This document shows positions 37,701-49,629 of a stretch of DNA of 64,000 nucleotides, one piece after another (position 1 is the first letter of the stretch; each line of letters opens with the position of its first letter). The notes below the pieces were generated by a model, which did not search any database, was not told where the DNA came from, and worked only from the letters and a program-made list of their open reading frames with translations. A program made the translations under genes and the position numbers. Where the stretch lies: the NCBI GenBank assembly GCA_050084515.1, contig CM114272.1:33790001-33854000 (forward strand), in the 5' to 3' direction. Origin of the DNA: Blasia pusilla (taxonomy: Eukaryota > Marchantiophyta > Marchantiopsida > Blasiales).

Positions 37701-40700
37701 ATTTTTAATGCACATGGCCCTACTGAGATTAACTCAAAATATAACTGCGTACCGTGCAAAAGAGATCTTTGGTGATGGCTGTGCTCATCAAAGTTCGCTT
37801 AGATGCATCATAAACAACCAGGTGGAAACTCTGAATTACGAAGGCAAGAAACATTACGGCAACATAGTTAGTAACCAGCGCATTTCAGCAGGAGCATGTC
37901 CATATAATCCCAAGCCATCGAATTTCCAATTCATCTTATATTTGCTTAGACCGTGAGACATGTCTGCACTTTGCTGTGAACAAACCCACCCATCATGGAA
38001 TGGACTTCAAATCTGTTCTATTTATCAGTCTACAGACCTTCTGAGATTTTACAATTATTTACACTTATCAACTTTTCTAAGATTAACTGTCTACATCGCC
38101 AATGACATAAAACAGGGCACCAGCACCATAATGCAATGAAAGCCTCTACAAGCAATCAATTGTGGAATAATCATAAGCCACAAAGAGTTACATTGGTCAC
38201 CTTAGCATGCAATAAGTTTGTATCAACAATTGCCATTCCAGCACTGCCAATATGGCTTTGACCTGCTACAGAAAATCTTCACATATTAAAACGTGCAAAT
38301 GATATTCTGCTTACTATACATTACGAGAAACTGCTTGCATACGATAATTCAGTCTTTAAGAAACACCACCAGACCAAGTTAAAGAAGTGCGCCTCCTCAC
38401 ACTCCATCTGGAGTTGTGTATCGACCGTAGCATGTTCTGCTTGACTAAGGAGCATAGGCCCTAATGTTGGGGAAGGCAGCATGCTCGGCGATGGGGTTGC
38501 AGAAGTGGAAGACTTAATCTAGCTTAGTGATGGAATAGCTGAAAGTATGTTTTGTTTGAAAACTTCTCCTGATGAAATCTTGAATCCCTCACAGAATGCA
38601 ATTAGAACAGAGGAAAACTGAAGACTCGACACTAAATGCAGAAGTGAAACCAATATTTCCAACCTGAGGAATTTGTGATCACCAACTGTGAAACAGCCAC
38701 AGAATGCAAGACCTGCAAATCCAAGACAACTGACTTTAAGAGTGGTTGATGTGCACTGCAAAGTTTCTGCACCATGATTGCTAGATAAAAAGGCAATCAC
38801 AAAAAATATCTTCCACCCGTATCATACTTTATTATTCCTATCCATGCACAAAAATCCTCCTTCCACGTTCTCTTCTAACAGAACTTGGTAACTATCATTG
38901 GCAGTTGGTTTGCATCACTTAAACTTGGAGCATGATGTATAGGCCGATGTTTGAAGCTTTAAGGGATCTTGAGATCTTAAGATATGGCTGGATGCTTCTT
39001 TTCATTACTCAAGATGTAAATACAACCTGTTGACCCCTAATAAAAGCTATCTGATGTATCATTTGTTCATTAGTTTGACCTTCTCAACATACAAGCTGAC
39101 CAATCCCTGCGAATGAAAGAAGAGTACAACTCTAGCAAAACATGAGCTTAATCTCGACAGTGAAACCTTTTAGTTCTTTATACTTCAGATAAAAGTATCA
39201 AGCAACATCAGAGAGCAAAGATTTTCATGGAAAGGAAACCCACTCTAAGTTCATAGCAGTCCTAATCTCATCCTCCTACTGTGAAGACATCTGTCATGCA
39301 GAAACTAACCTGAGGCGTAAGAGCTGGGGTAGCAATATCATTTTCCCCAGATGAGTTTGTGGGAAAACCTGATCCCAGGTTGACCTTCGGAGCAGTAGCA
39401 TGAGATCCTGGGAGTTTCGGTGGATGATACTGAAAAGACGAGTTGCCAACCTACACAATCGTCTTGCATTTAGACTTCAAAAGAACTGACACATAAGAAC
39501 TAAAAGAATTCAGGGAAATAATTTACTACAGCAGTCAACTCAGCCTGTCTCAAAACCCTACTTTGAGTTCCTTCATACCCTTCACCAGATTTTCCTGTAT
39601 TCCTTGGGCAGCTTAAACTCTCAAGTACGACAGCATGCACTTGTTTGGAGGAGATATTGCACATCAATGGCAGTTGAATGTCCGAAAGAAACAGTGAAGA
39701 GGTGAGATGACGCAATTACTAGTTATGCGCTAGCATGCGGTGGGTTATGATCTTTCACAGTCTTTGGCACCATTCTAGGAACAGAAATGTACTTAGAATT
39801 ACCTGTAACCTCTGGTGCTCCTGTGCAAAGAGAGCAGACAGTTTGGGGGCTCTGCTACCAAGAATCCCCCTGCACAATAATTGGTAAACTTCAAGGAGTC
39901 AATCCATCACCGCTCAATCTATGAGATGGACAAATCACACTACATGAGTCCTCGTGGATGACCCGAGTTAATTATCTCAAAAGATTGTTCACAATATCAT
40001 AGTCTACGGGTTGCAAATTTTTTGGAGGAGATTCGTATTACTGCCCGTAGATTTTGGTCACGGAATGATATTGCTCAGAGTTTACATTTCTCCGGCAGTT
40101 ATGGCTGATACTTTAATTATCACAAGAATTCCCAGTTAGATCTACAGAAATCCCGAGCCCCCCTCTGATTCACTCCATGGAGTTTAACTGCAATTTGCTA
40201 GATTCCGTTCAACTTTTTTTGACCCTCGGCTGTGGTGAATTTTATTACTATTGTAGCCGGTGGACTTATTGACCGACAACTACTACATTCCCCTTAGATG
40301 CCTTACAATGAAATTTTAAGAGCTCTAATTCTCATAATTTAGCTCCTCTTGAATTGCTTCGGCTCACCGTTCATTCTAGTATCCAGAGAGGAATTTAAGC
40401 GATACCTGCGCCTCGAAGACTCAAGTAGTTACCCACATTCACCATTGATCAGGAGCCGTTCGAGGGAGGAAAATTCCACGAACTAGTACTCGCATAGTCA
40501 TGCTTATCAAGGAATCACAAAAGCTTCGCAACTATATGAATAAAATAGGAAAAACACTGATGACGCAAGATGGATTCGGTTCGTCCATCTAACCCTCACT
40601 CCAGGGCGCAAATGTAAAATTTCTTCCGCAATTCATAACGTCATCGAGGTACTAGCGCAATTTCCACCCCCAGATAACCACAGAGATGCCGCTAGGATTC

Positions 40701-40876
40701 AAAAGACTCAACACAACATTAGACGCCTCAATCGCAACGCATCCGCAGCAGACCGTGAGGTTCAAGAGCCGTCTCACACACTTACACGCAGCTGCACTTC
40801 AGACACGCAATTTGGCATGAGAAGCGTACCCGTCGGGATGCGGCGGACTGCTCAACCCACCGATATCTCGCTCCAT
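31766..40876 (-). CDS. FKBP15: FKBP15 (WAFL)-like protein with degenerate FKBP domain
   Basis: Seventeen exons, 1076 residues: 40876-40830, 39869-39803, 39450-39310, 38712-38664, 38460-38401, 38262-38201, 37830-37753, 37233-37169, 36951-36858, 36657-36604, 36458-36380, 36261-36217, 35907-35807, 35389-34187, 33448-33145, 32681-32387, 32252-31766. All junctions are GT-AG and in phase. The N-terminus (APKLSALFAQEH, then GNSSFQYHPPKLPG) matches the FKBP15 start. Residues about 86-221 form its EVH1-like domain (LVVYDASKRTLMSTAI, NQTWSVLF, EDWVDLAKAL). Residues about 222-330 are the FKBP domain (VQVTYRAW, KLELGSGKAVQGLEQGVKGM, ILFFDVTV). Then come MLIDRMARL, a proline-rich middle and helical segments. 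In animals FKBP15 links early endosomes to actin. The aspartate of the FDS motif and the pocket tryptophan of GWE are replaced, so isomerase activity is doubtful. Exons 4 and 5 are the least certain. Confidence 0.88.
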
Positions 40877-42627
40877 TCTCGAGTCGCTCCACTGCACCAC
40901 ACGGGAACTCGCGCACCCTAGCGATCCGCCATCGTTTCGTGCGGAGCGAAGAGTAACCAGAGGACCAGAACGACACGCAGAGACTAGATGGGGCAGAATT
41001 CGCAGGCCCAGACTCACATCTGCGAGGATGTCAATGCTACACCAACGAGTCTGAATGAAATAAGACAAGAGACGGAGGAGGAGGGCGAGGAAATTCACTC
41101 CGCATCGATCGATGAATTCACTTCCTCTCACACGGAAGACCCTCCGGAGAAAGAAGCCCCATAAGAATATGTTAAGTTAACTAAAACTTCTAAATCTATA
41201 TTATTATACCGGAATTGTGCGCTTATACCGGATCCTTATGGATTAATTATTCCAAGTACATTATTTACGGTCCTCTTGCTTCATAGTATAAGACCACTCA
41301 TGGATCTCCATGTGAAATATTTGGTTAAGTAATCACCAACACTATGCTCACAAATGACTTGTCGTATAAAAATGTGTAATGGACGGATTGAGTTCATCCA
41401 CCTAGATGATTTTACTTGTTGACAATATTCTCATGGTTGATCTGGTGGTGCGAGTCCTTTTAGGTTTGCAAATGGTATTACGTCTATCTCATTATATTTA
41501 GGAGTAGAGGTGGTGGATCCATTTTCAATTACACCGTATCCATCTAGATGATCATATGGCACACTAGGTGTATGCCATCCACATGCAACAAGTTTTTAGT
41601 TCTACAAAATACTAATTTTTTTACCACCATTTTGGATATATATGATATTATCAAACTTTGACCTTATTTTATGTGATGTAGTGTTGTTTTCCGGCTTGTG
41701 GAAGTATTTTCGCTTTGAACTTCATCAAATGCCAACAAATTTTCCAATTATGAAATATACACGCGAGCACCCTTTACGTTCATTGATTAAGTTGTGAGTG
41801 CCTCACTCGCAACTTTGCGAGTGTCCTTGGAGTAGTCTCTGAGAACTTTGCGATGGGACTCGTAAGATGGGTCCATTTCTAATAATGGATAAAGGATGAG
41901 AGGGTAAAGGGTTTACTATCATTGGGATTTGTGTAATATAATTTTGAATCGAAGTCCATATCACCTTGCACTTTTCTTTTTGACTTGTGGGAGAGACCAC
42001 GGAAGGTAATGATGGATGGGAGAGAGCTCTTGGCTCACATGTATCCATAGGTTTCATTTTATGTGCATTTTTAAATAGGGAGAAGCGCATGGTTTAGAAT
42101 TGCTTCTTGATTTGTAAACTCCTCTATGATTAATACATGCCAATAAGACAACAAGAAAAAAAAATGGCATAGGCAACATGTTGTAAAACTAAACTAAAAT
42201 TGGGTTAACATTATTATATACATAGCACATGCTATGCACATAATCATGCATTTCATTTCTCACCTCATGAATAGAAAAGCAATTTCCTAAGTAAAGAGAG
42301 GGAACTTGGGAAACTTCATCATCTTCTTTGCTCGCTCAATCGCACCAAACATCACATAGATCTCAATTTTGATATTCAAAACTTAAAGAACCAAGTCATG
42401 AGGTCAATTTTTCCACCCCTCCCTTAGTAAATTGAAGTGTCGAAAAAATAAGAAGAAAATTTTGGAACATATTAGCCTAAGCTCATGCAATGGACATGAA
42501 TTGCTTCACATTATTTACTTTCTAATGTCTCAAGTTCTATTTTAAATCAATTTTGAACCATCCTATTTTTTTAGAAAGCAAGCCATTATATAACAGGATG
42601 CAAATTTTCAAGTCCACATACTAGCCT
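40877..42627. other. Intergenic region upstream of the FKBP15-like gene
   Basis: The first 280 bases are GC-richer and open on the minus strand without an ATG before 40876, consistent with a 5' leader. Beyond about 41160 the sequence is AT-rich with no supported frame. Confidence 0.45.
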
Positions 42628-42795
42628 GTAGGATGACACTTCTGATTAAATTTTTTTTGTGAATAATTTATATTATAATGAGATGTCTACTTCTGATTAA
42701 ATTTTTTATATAAATAATTTATATTATTATGAGAGATGTCTTCTTAAATTTTTTATGTAAATAATTTATATTATTATGAGAGATGTCTTCTTTAT
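42628..42795. repeat. AT-rich tandem repeat, unit about 60 bases, three copies
   Basis: The phrase CTTCTGATTAAATTTTTT followed by AATAATTTATATTAT and GAGATGTCT is repeated three times with small changes. It lies immediately upstream of another tandem array at 42850. Confidence 0.8.
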
Positions 42796-42849
42796 TTGCT
42801 AACACCTCTGTTGCCACGTGAAAAATGGGCGGCATAAATTTTGAATTTG

Positions 42850-42981
42850 TGGGCACCTTACTAGTCTAGTGGACAGTGCGACAAGAAATTGTGGGCACCT
42901 TACTAGTCTACTGGACAGTGCGACAAGAAATTGTGGGCACCTTACTAGTCTACTGGACAGTGCGACAAGAAATTGTGGGCA
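42850..42981. repeat. 42-base tandem repeat, three copies
   Basis: The unit starts GTGGGCACCTTACTAGTCTA and ends GACAAGAAATT; three copies differ by a single base and a fourth begins. Because 42 is a multiple of three, an 86-codon frame runs through it and repeats 14 residues (beginning LDSATRNCG), but this has no other support as a gene. It lies about 610 bases before the TEDC1-like start codon. Confidence 0.95.
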
Positions 42982-43589
42982 ACATGATTATTGCCTACAC
43001 TCCATTGCATGGGATTATTCCCTCCACTCCATGGCACGGGAAGACCTTTCTTCGCACTGGTGTTTACGCATGATCGTGTTCCGAAAACCCCTGACGATCT
43101 GTGCCCACCAGTATGAACACAAATCTTGAAATCCCCTCCTGATGGCAATAGCAGGGTTCGTACACTGGATGAAGGCCGAGCCGGCTCTTTCAATCGCTCG
43201 CGGGCCACAGGTGTGCAGAGAATACTGAATTACTTCCCAAGAAAGGGTTCTGTGGCTATCTGGAAGGTCGTTTTCTCGCCAGTTTCTGATCAAGACGCGC
43301 GATTAGTGTGAGTCTCGAGTGTCCATGTGCTTCCATCATCCATTTTCAGGAAACTCTGCTGAGAAATCTTAGGAACGAGAAAGAAGTAGACTACCTGGAA
43401 TTGTCGACAATTCGAGATTCGATCAGGATGTCGACAGAGTTTCTTGCTTTTGCAGATTGATCCATGGGCGCGAAGGCATTGGTGTATGCTTTTACTTCGA
43501 GTTGAGACCAGAAGTTGGGTAGGATGCGTGACTCGGCGTGAATTCTTTTCCTCGAAACCAAATGAAGGCTTGGGTGAACGAAGAGCTGA

Positions 43590-45056
43590 ATGTCTACTGC
43601 CAAGAGAACCATCGGAGATCTTCCTTCCCTCTCAGATTCGCTGGACTATCTATGCTCATATTTGTCTTCCATAGGTCTCCATCATATTACCCCTCGTACG
43701 CTTCTTCTCGCCGCCGAAGGTCACCCTAGCGCCACATTCCCAGTCTGGTGTTCTTTGCATGCGCTAATTTGCTTGCATCTACGTTGTCCCCCGAGTCTCC
43801 AGCCGCGCCAAACTCAGAATGGCCATTTTTACTTCACCTGCAGATCAGAAACTTCTCTTTCATCCAGTGAGGAAGGTGACTGTTCCCCCGAAGACAGGCT
43901 TTGCTTTATCAAATTCTACTTGGCCCTTTGGGGCTACCCTCACAAGTCTCCAATATTCGCCCTCCCAAATGAAACCGAGGAGAGCCAGCATCTCCTGATG
44001 GCACTGGGATGGTTGATTTCTCATTGTGGTATCTTTCAAAAAGCACAGGAATCACGATTTGGCACCTTGTCTCCTCAATCCTCAGCTCCTAACGCAAACG
44101 ACGTGTCCGGGAGCCACACGGCGGCGGAGAGGAGAAGAAAGGCCAGAACGCAGACTCAAGACTACGTCGATAAAGTTATTGCGGCCTCCAACAAAATAAG
44201 CGACAGTCGGATGCGCGCGAAAGCCCGGTCCGAACAGGCTCTCCTGCTCTATGGTCGCGTGCGCATGACGATCACGAGACTTCACGCCGTGGTCTCATCA
44301 AAGGCAAAACGGATCCACGAGCTAAACCAGACACAAGTCGCTCACAACGTCCAGGGTACGGACGGCCGCCCGCACAACCAATTTGAGTTGCATCTCCTTG
44401 AACACAAGCAAGCACTGGAGCACCACATGGCAACACTAGAAACGCATACGCACAAAGTGGAGCACATCCTACAATGTCAAACGCGTGAGAGGATTTTCTG
44501 GCAATGGATGACTGCTGTCGCTCGTCATCAGCAACTAAGCACTTCTACAGTTTCCCCTTTACCTTCGTCCCAACCTGAGCGCTCGGAGCTCAAGACTATC
44601 TCTGGAGTGTGTACGACACACTTACTGCCCGTTCTCAAATACTTCCAACACCAACTCCAATCGACATCTGATGCTGCAGATTCGCCGAGCCACACTCCTG
44701 CTCCGATTTGTAATGTGGCCTCCAATCACGTAGCACTCCTGCCCGACGATGCGGGGTCGGCATCCGCTCCCGGAACGCAAGGCACTTGCGGATTGAGGTG
44801 CCTGCACGAAGCCTCACTCTTGTCGAGAGGAGCGTTCATACTTGAGCGCGTAACGAGCGAGGAAACAATAAATGCAGAAAAAGTGCTTCTAAGGTACGTG
44901 GCCACCCATCCTTTTCATTTTGTAGGAACTTTGCAGTTGAAAGGTGTTCTACCAACCGGACTAGTAAGATGCGCGGGCAGATCAGTGGGATGCCACGCAC
45001 GTGTTAAGCATGAATTTGTGTGTAGCATCGCCAATCTTAAGGTTATTAGTTTTTAA
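43590..45056 (+). CDS. TEDC1: TEDC1-like protein (tubulin epsilon/delta complex 1)
   Basis: One long frame of 488 codons begins at a true ATG (MSTAKRTIGDLP). The N-terminal half fits TEDC1 (C14orf80): SLDYLCSYLSSIGLHHITP, ATFPVWCSLHALICL, then LCFIKFYLALWGYPHKSPIF, with ESQHLLMALGWLISHCGIF corresponding to the family's '.SRELLLALSWLL.RG' segment. The rest is helical and charged, with EHHMATLETHTHKVEHIL as possible coiled coil. In animals TEDC1 works with TEDC2 and delta- and epsilon-tubulin to stabilise triplet microtubules of centrioles. In a land plant it would be needed only where sperm build basal bodies. A good donor (AAG then GTACGTGG) at 44893 suggests the last codons may belong to an intron; residues after 434 look non-coding. 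The absence of introns before that point is unlike the neighbouring genes. Confidence 0.72.
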   Translation: MSTAKRTIGDLPSLSDSLDYLCSYLSSIGLHHITPRTLLLAAEGHPSATFPVWCSLHALICLHLRCPPSLQPRQTQNGHFYFTCRSETSLSSSEEGDCSPEDRLCFIKFYLALWGYPHKSPIFALPNETEESQHLLMALGWLISHCGIFQKAQESRFGTLSPQSSAPNANDVSGSHTAAERRRKARTQTQDYVDKVIAASNKISDSRMRAKARSEQALLLYGRVRMTITRLHAVVSSKAKRIHELNQTQVAHNVQGTDGRPHNQFELHLLEHKQALEHHMATLETHTHKVEHILQCQTRERIFWQWMTAVARHQQLSTSTVSPLPSSQPERSELKTISGVCTTHLLPVLKYFQHQLQSTSDAADSPSHTPAPICNVASNHVALLPDDAGSASAPGTQGTCGLRCLHEASLLSRGAFILERVTSEETINAEKVLLRYVATHPFHFVGTLQLKGVLPTGLVRCAGRSVGCHARVKHEFVCSIANLKVISF

Positions 45057-48000
45057 GCATTTTTTTATTTCCGGGCACCCTCTCATGAGGAAATTCTATT
45101 CCTTAAATCTCCATCCCCTAATTCCTAGAATGGCAGGTATGGTTTTTTTCTAAAAATGTTAAAATTATAAAAATATATATTTTAAGAATCAAATGTGATG
45201 CTAGTATATGTGAGAGATGGTTCCTTCTTAAAGGTTGTTGTGGCACTATATTTGGGGTCGTATCAATATATATTGGGAAAATGTGGCAAGTTTTTGTGTT
45301 AAAATTTGACGATGTCATTTATCAACGTCTTAGGTGAACGATTTATCGACGTATTAGGTGAGCGTTATGAGACGTGTGTCTAGTCTTGAAGCGCTAAGAT
45401 AGATAATAGGGCTACTCGATTCTCCATAATTGGTAAGAAGTCGGGGATGGAAGGAATCCTTTGTCCACAAGAGTGGATTTTATTTAATAAAAATATATTT
45501 ATAAATAATTAATAAATTAAATTTAGAATTGTGCCAAGGAGGACAAAAATTTTATCCGAGTGAGCCCTTTGGAGAAATAGGTGTCTATTCACCAAAGGAC
45601 GATTGTTCCTAAGGGCCCATGTTATGAACAAGAATAGATAGACTTTTTATAATCTATATAATTAAAAGAGGATGGGATTAGATGAAAACCTTCTCAAGTG
45701 TTGACACTTGTTCTCTTAAGGCCCTTCTATTTTTGACACATGTCCTCTTAAGGCCCCTTGTCATTTAAGTATAATTAAACTAAGGGGAAAACCTGTTACC
45801 CGTGCACAGGCAACATGCTAGTAGTAAAAATAGGAGGATGCGGATTTTACATGTGTTACATTAAGATTCTATTTTTGAACTTGTCATCTAGTATAGTATG
45901 GAAAACTTTCTTTTTTAATTGTATTAGAATTTAAATCGTTTACTGATCATGCATTCCACGGGCACAGTACTAATTGTTAAGCAAAATGATTCATCTTATT
46001 CGTTATTTGATAGACATCTCCAAAAAAGACTTCAGATTATAGTTTGTTTTAATTTTTGGTGTGTTTGAGAGCCAGGTCCCATTCCATTGCCATGCATTGG
46101 GTATGTTGTCCATGAACTCAAACTCTCCTGAATGAAACCCGTAGGCGGGTATGCTTTTTCAGGCAATTTTTACCATAAACTATAAATTGATTCTTTCAAA
46201 TCGCTCCAAAGGGCGACATTATGAACATCTCACAAATTTTCCATCACAAATCTAATTTTCCATCTCAAAGATAGCCAAACCCATTGGGATGGGGTGCCTA
46301 GTAATAACATTTAATTCTTAGAAGTGAAAATTAGTTAAGATCCCTCTTTTGAGTTTTTTTTTATGATAAAGTAGATCTTATTTAGATCCAAGGAGGTTTT
46401 GTCTTATTCAATATGACTAAAATTGTTTTCTTGAGCATTTCTTGTAGACTAAAAATGATGGCGTTATCTTTAGCGGAAATCCTTGCACAAATTCGAGCTC
46501 AAAATAGGTAAGTGCTTGTGTTTTTATCCACTTTTTTCAAATTCAATAGCTAGTTGCACGCAATATGTGTCTACTAAATATCTATGTTATTATTTACCTC
46601 AGAGTTTATTAAAAATTGAACTTTACACTAGTGCCACATGTCTTTAATTACCAAAATTTTCAAGTTCATTTGTCCGGAAGTTTTGTATTGGCTCATCTCA
46701 TAGTTGGTTAGCTACTTTTACACAAGCTTCTATATGGAGAGTATGTCATCTATACATGTTCAATTGTCTATACTAGCCATTTCGAGATGTAGAACTTTGC
46801 GTGAATGCATGTCATGTTTCCTTTTTTCCTTTTGATAAGATTTTTCTTTCTATTTCAAGTGGTTGGAGTTTTTTTTTCCGGAAAAATTTCCTATCTATTT
46901 TTCATTGGCATTTTTCCCTTCCTCTCCCCTAATCTCTTCTAGTATGATTAAAAAAAAATTAATTTTTTCTTTAGACGAGGGGAAGGGAGATTTTTTTTTA
47001 AATGGTACACATGGTCAAATATACAATCCTCCACTTATTCAAATATTTAAAAAAAATTCATACCTTCTTAAAAATGATTCATATTATCCTTTAAGCTCTT
47101 TAGTTTCTTAGCTCCTCCAAGTTGAATATTGCATTGCTACTTCTAGTGTAAATCTAGATTATTATTAGCATTTGGAGTTGGGAAATATAAATTTAATTTT
47201 CTAAAGCATGTTTTTTTTTCTTTCAAATGCCAATACTTTTCATTAAGAATCATCCGTGCATATTTAATCTTTTATAAAGCTATTTTTTAAAGGATGATTT
47301 CCTTTTGAAAAAAATTTAATGTAATATAATTTTTATCACATATAAAACTACTTTTTAAAAAAAATTTAGATAGGTGCTTCTAAATGATGATCAATTTGGG
47401 AGTATGGTTAGTTAATATAGAAGATCTTCTAGAAGCCCAATGGTCAAATAAAAATTATAAGAGTCTCATTGAGTCAAGATAATTTCTTTTAAGAAGACTA
47501 GTTGATATGCCCTACAATGCACTATGGAAGATTTGAAAAACAAAAATCCAAACCTTCTAAATTTACTCAAACAACTTTTTTCATCTTCATCATCGCGCTT
47601 TTTTCACTTGCAAAATAACTCACCCCCACTACGTTGTTGTAGGAAAAAGAAATCCTTCTATTAAAAAAATCAAGTCATCCTAATTAGCTTTCTTATTTAT
47701 GAAAATTAATTTACCTCCTTCATTCATTTCCTTAGTTGGTATCCCTAAGGGTTTCCCAAGTTTATTTGTTGATATCTTAGTTTAGAATATTGATTTATTT
47801 TTAATGTTGATTTATCAAAATCTAATAAAGTTCATTTCTTCCTTTTTTTGCAGGTCTATCATTCACAAGATTCTTTACTCATCCAATTATAAAGATCATT
47901 TGATTGTTGGCCTTTAGAAAGGAAATATCACTCATCTAAGTAAAATGAGATTTTCTTAATAGGTTTCAAAAAAAATGCATAAAATTTACCACCTTTTCTT

Positions 48001-49629
48001 CAATTCTAGAGCAAAAAATGAATTTAAATTTAAATATTTATTTACATTATCATCAATTAATCCTCCTTATTATAAAAGCATTTAAAAAATAAATATATGC
48101 AGAAAGATAAGAAGAAATAAAGTCTTGGAAATAGTTGGATAATGAAAAACATGTAGATGTCTAGTTTCTTTTTAACATGGTCTCATCATGCATAAATTAT
48201 AGAATTTGAGCAAATCGTAATGGGAAAAGATTGGAAACTTCACTATAAAATTGGATTTGTATAAAGCCAATAGATACATGATTCAATTGTGAAATTCCTT
48301 ATGATAGAACATAAAATAAATAAGAGTATGGCTTATAGTGTAACCACTTTTATTAGTTCTTGCACAACTAGTATATCTAGGATAAATGTAATGACTAGAG
48401 CTAAAGTAAATGAGTTTTAGGTATAAATAGAGCTTTTGCAAAGAGTTATATAAATAATTCTTACACACCTAGTTAGTTAAGGGTAAATGAAATCTCTCAT
48501 GAATTGGAGTATGAGGGTTTTAAGTGTAGTCACATACGTAGGGTTTGTGGGAATAGTTATACAAATAATATTTCTTCGTTTTATTAGAAGGTGGATGTCT
48601 CTCACATTTTCTAACATAACTTGTTTCTTTCCAAAATTGAAGTCATATCTTGAAAGAAGGGTCAATTAGTTTCAATTTTTTGTGCAATGCATGTAGAAAA
48701 AATACAATCCAAGAGGAAAATTTCCATAGATGAAAAACTAGGTAGAGAAAACTATGGTCACAAATTAATGAAAAAGAAAAACAACTAAGAAATTTCAATA
48801 TAAAGAATGAAGAGAAAAACATTCTTATGTTTTTTCTTGTGATTGAGAACTGAAAAAATAAATATGAAGCACAAGGAGGTATTTTGACATTCATACAATA
48901 TTTTTCATATCTCATTGACACTTGATGATTATATAAATGACCTTTGAATAATAAGAGTTATTTATAAGAATGCTCTCACGCTACAACAAAAAAACCTTGA
49001 AGCTTGTCCACATAACTCATTTTCAAAATTTGATGAATTTTAAAAGAACTACCCTTAAATTGAGAATTTTGAAAGAATTTTTCTTAAAATGATAAAGCCA
49101 CATGGTTGCAAAAGAGAACATGTGATAATGGTATTCCTTAATCCAAGGACCACCATGCGTGTGTGTGCGTATATATATATAAAAGTGAATTATCCATTAT
49201 GAGGGACATGCCTTTCTCCACAAACTCCCACTCCAAAAACCAAAAAATTCACGATGTTATTCCATAAGAACAAATTTTTCATCGATTTTTAAAACTTCAG
49301 TTAACTCGTCTTGATATTTTTCCCACATCTTATTTTTAATACAAATTTCTCAGATTTATATTATTAAACTAACGTAAGTCTTCATGCTAGAAGAAAGGGT
49401 TGCCTCTCCTCTTTGGTTGGAAGAAAATTCTTTAATAAGTCTTGTCAAGAACTTTCACCCCTACTAATTCTACATTGTCCAACCTTATGATGCAATAAGC
49501 TAGAATCTCAAAAAACCTATAGGATTTGCATAAAAACTCTTCTAATTTTTTAAGACTCCACTTCTTTTAATAAGTGAGAACTTTCATTCCCAAGAAGAAC
49601 CGTTTGATTGTAATAATATAGATGACCCC
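45057..49629. other. AT-rich, gene-free region
   Basis: About 4.5 kb is strongly AT-rich with long T and A runs (for example 46805-47100). The only frames over 60 codons, such as 46863-47111 and 48643-48921, are phenylalanine-, leucine- and serine-rich products of composition. It contains a possible miniature Helitron at 45653-45821 and ends at the gypsy element. Confidence 0.5.
45653..45821 (+). mobile_element. Possible very short non-autonomous Helitron
   Basis: The left end TCTATATAATTAAAAGAGGA resembles the TCTATAC-type 5' ends of plant Helitrons and follows an A. The right end ...ACCCGTGCACAGGCAACATG finishes in CTAG and is followed by T, matching A/T target insertion. A weak stem (CCTGT with ACAGG) lies just before the end. 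The element is only 169 bases and carries an internal repeat of GACACTTGTTCTCTTAAGGCC type near 45702 and 45736. Confidence 0.4.

Noticed and set aside
42869-43129. 86-codon frame with three 14-residue repeats
   Set aside because: It is explained by the 42-base tandem repeat being a multiple of three.
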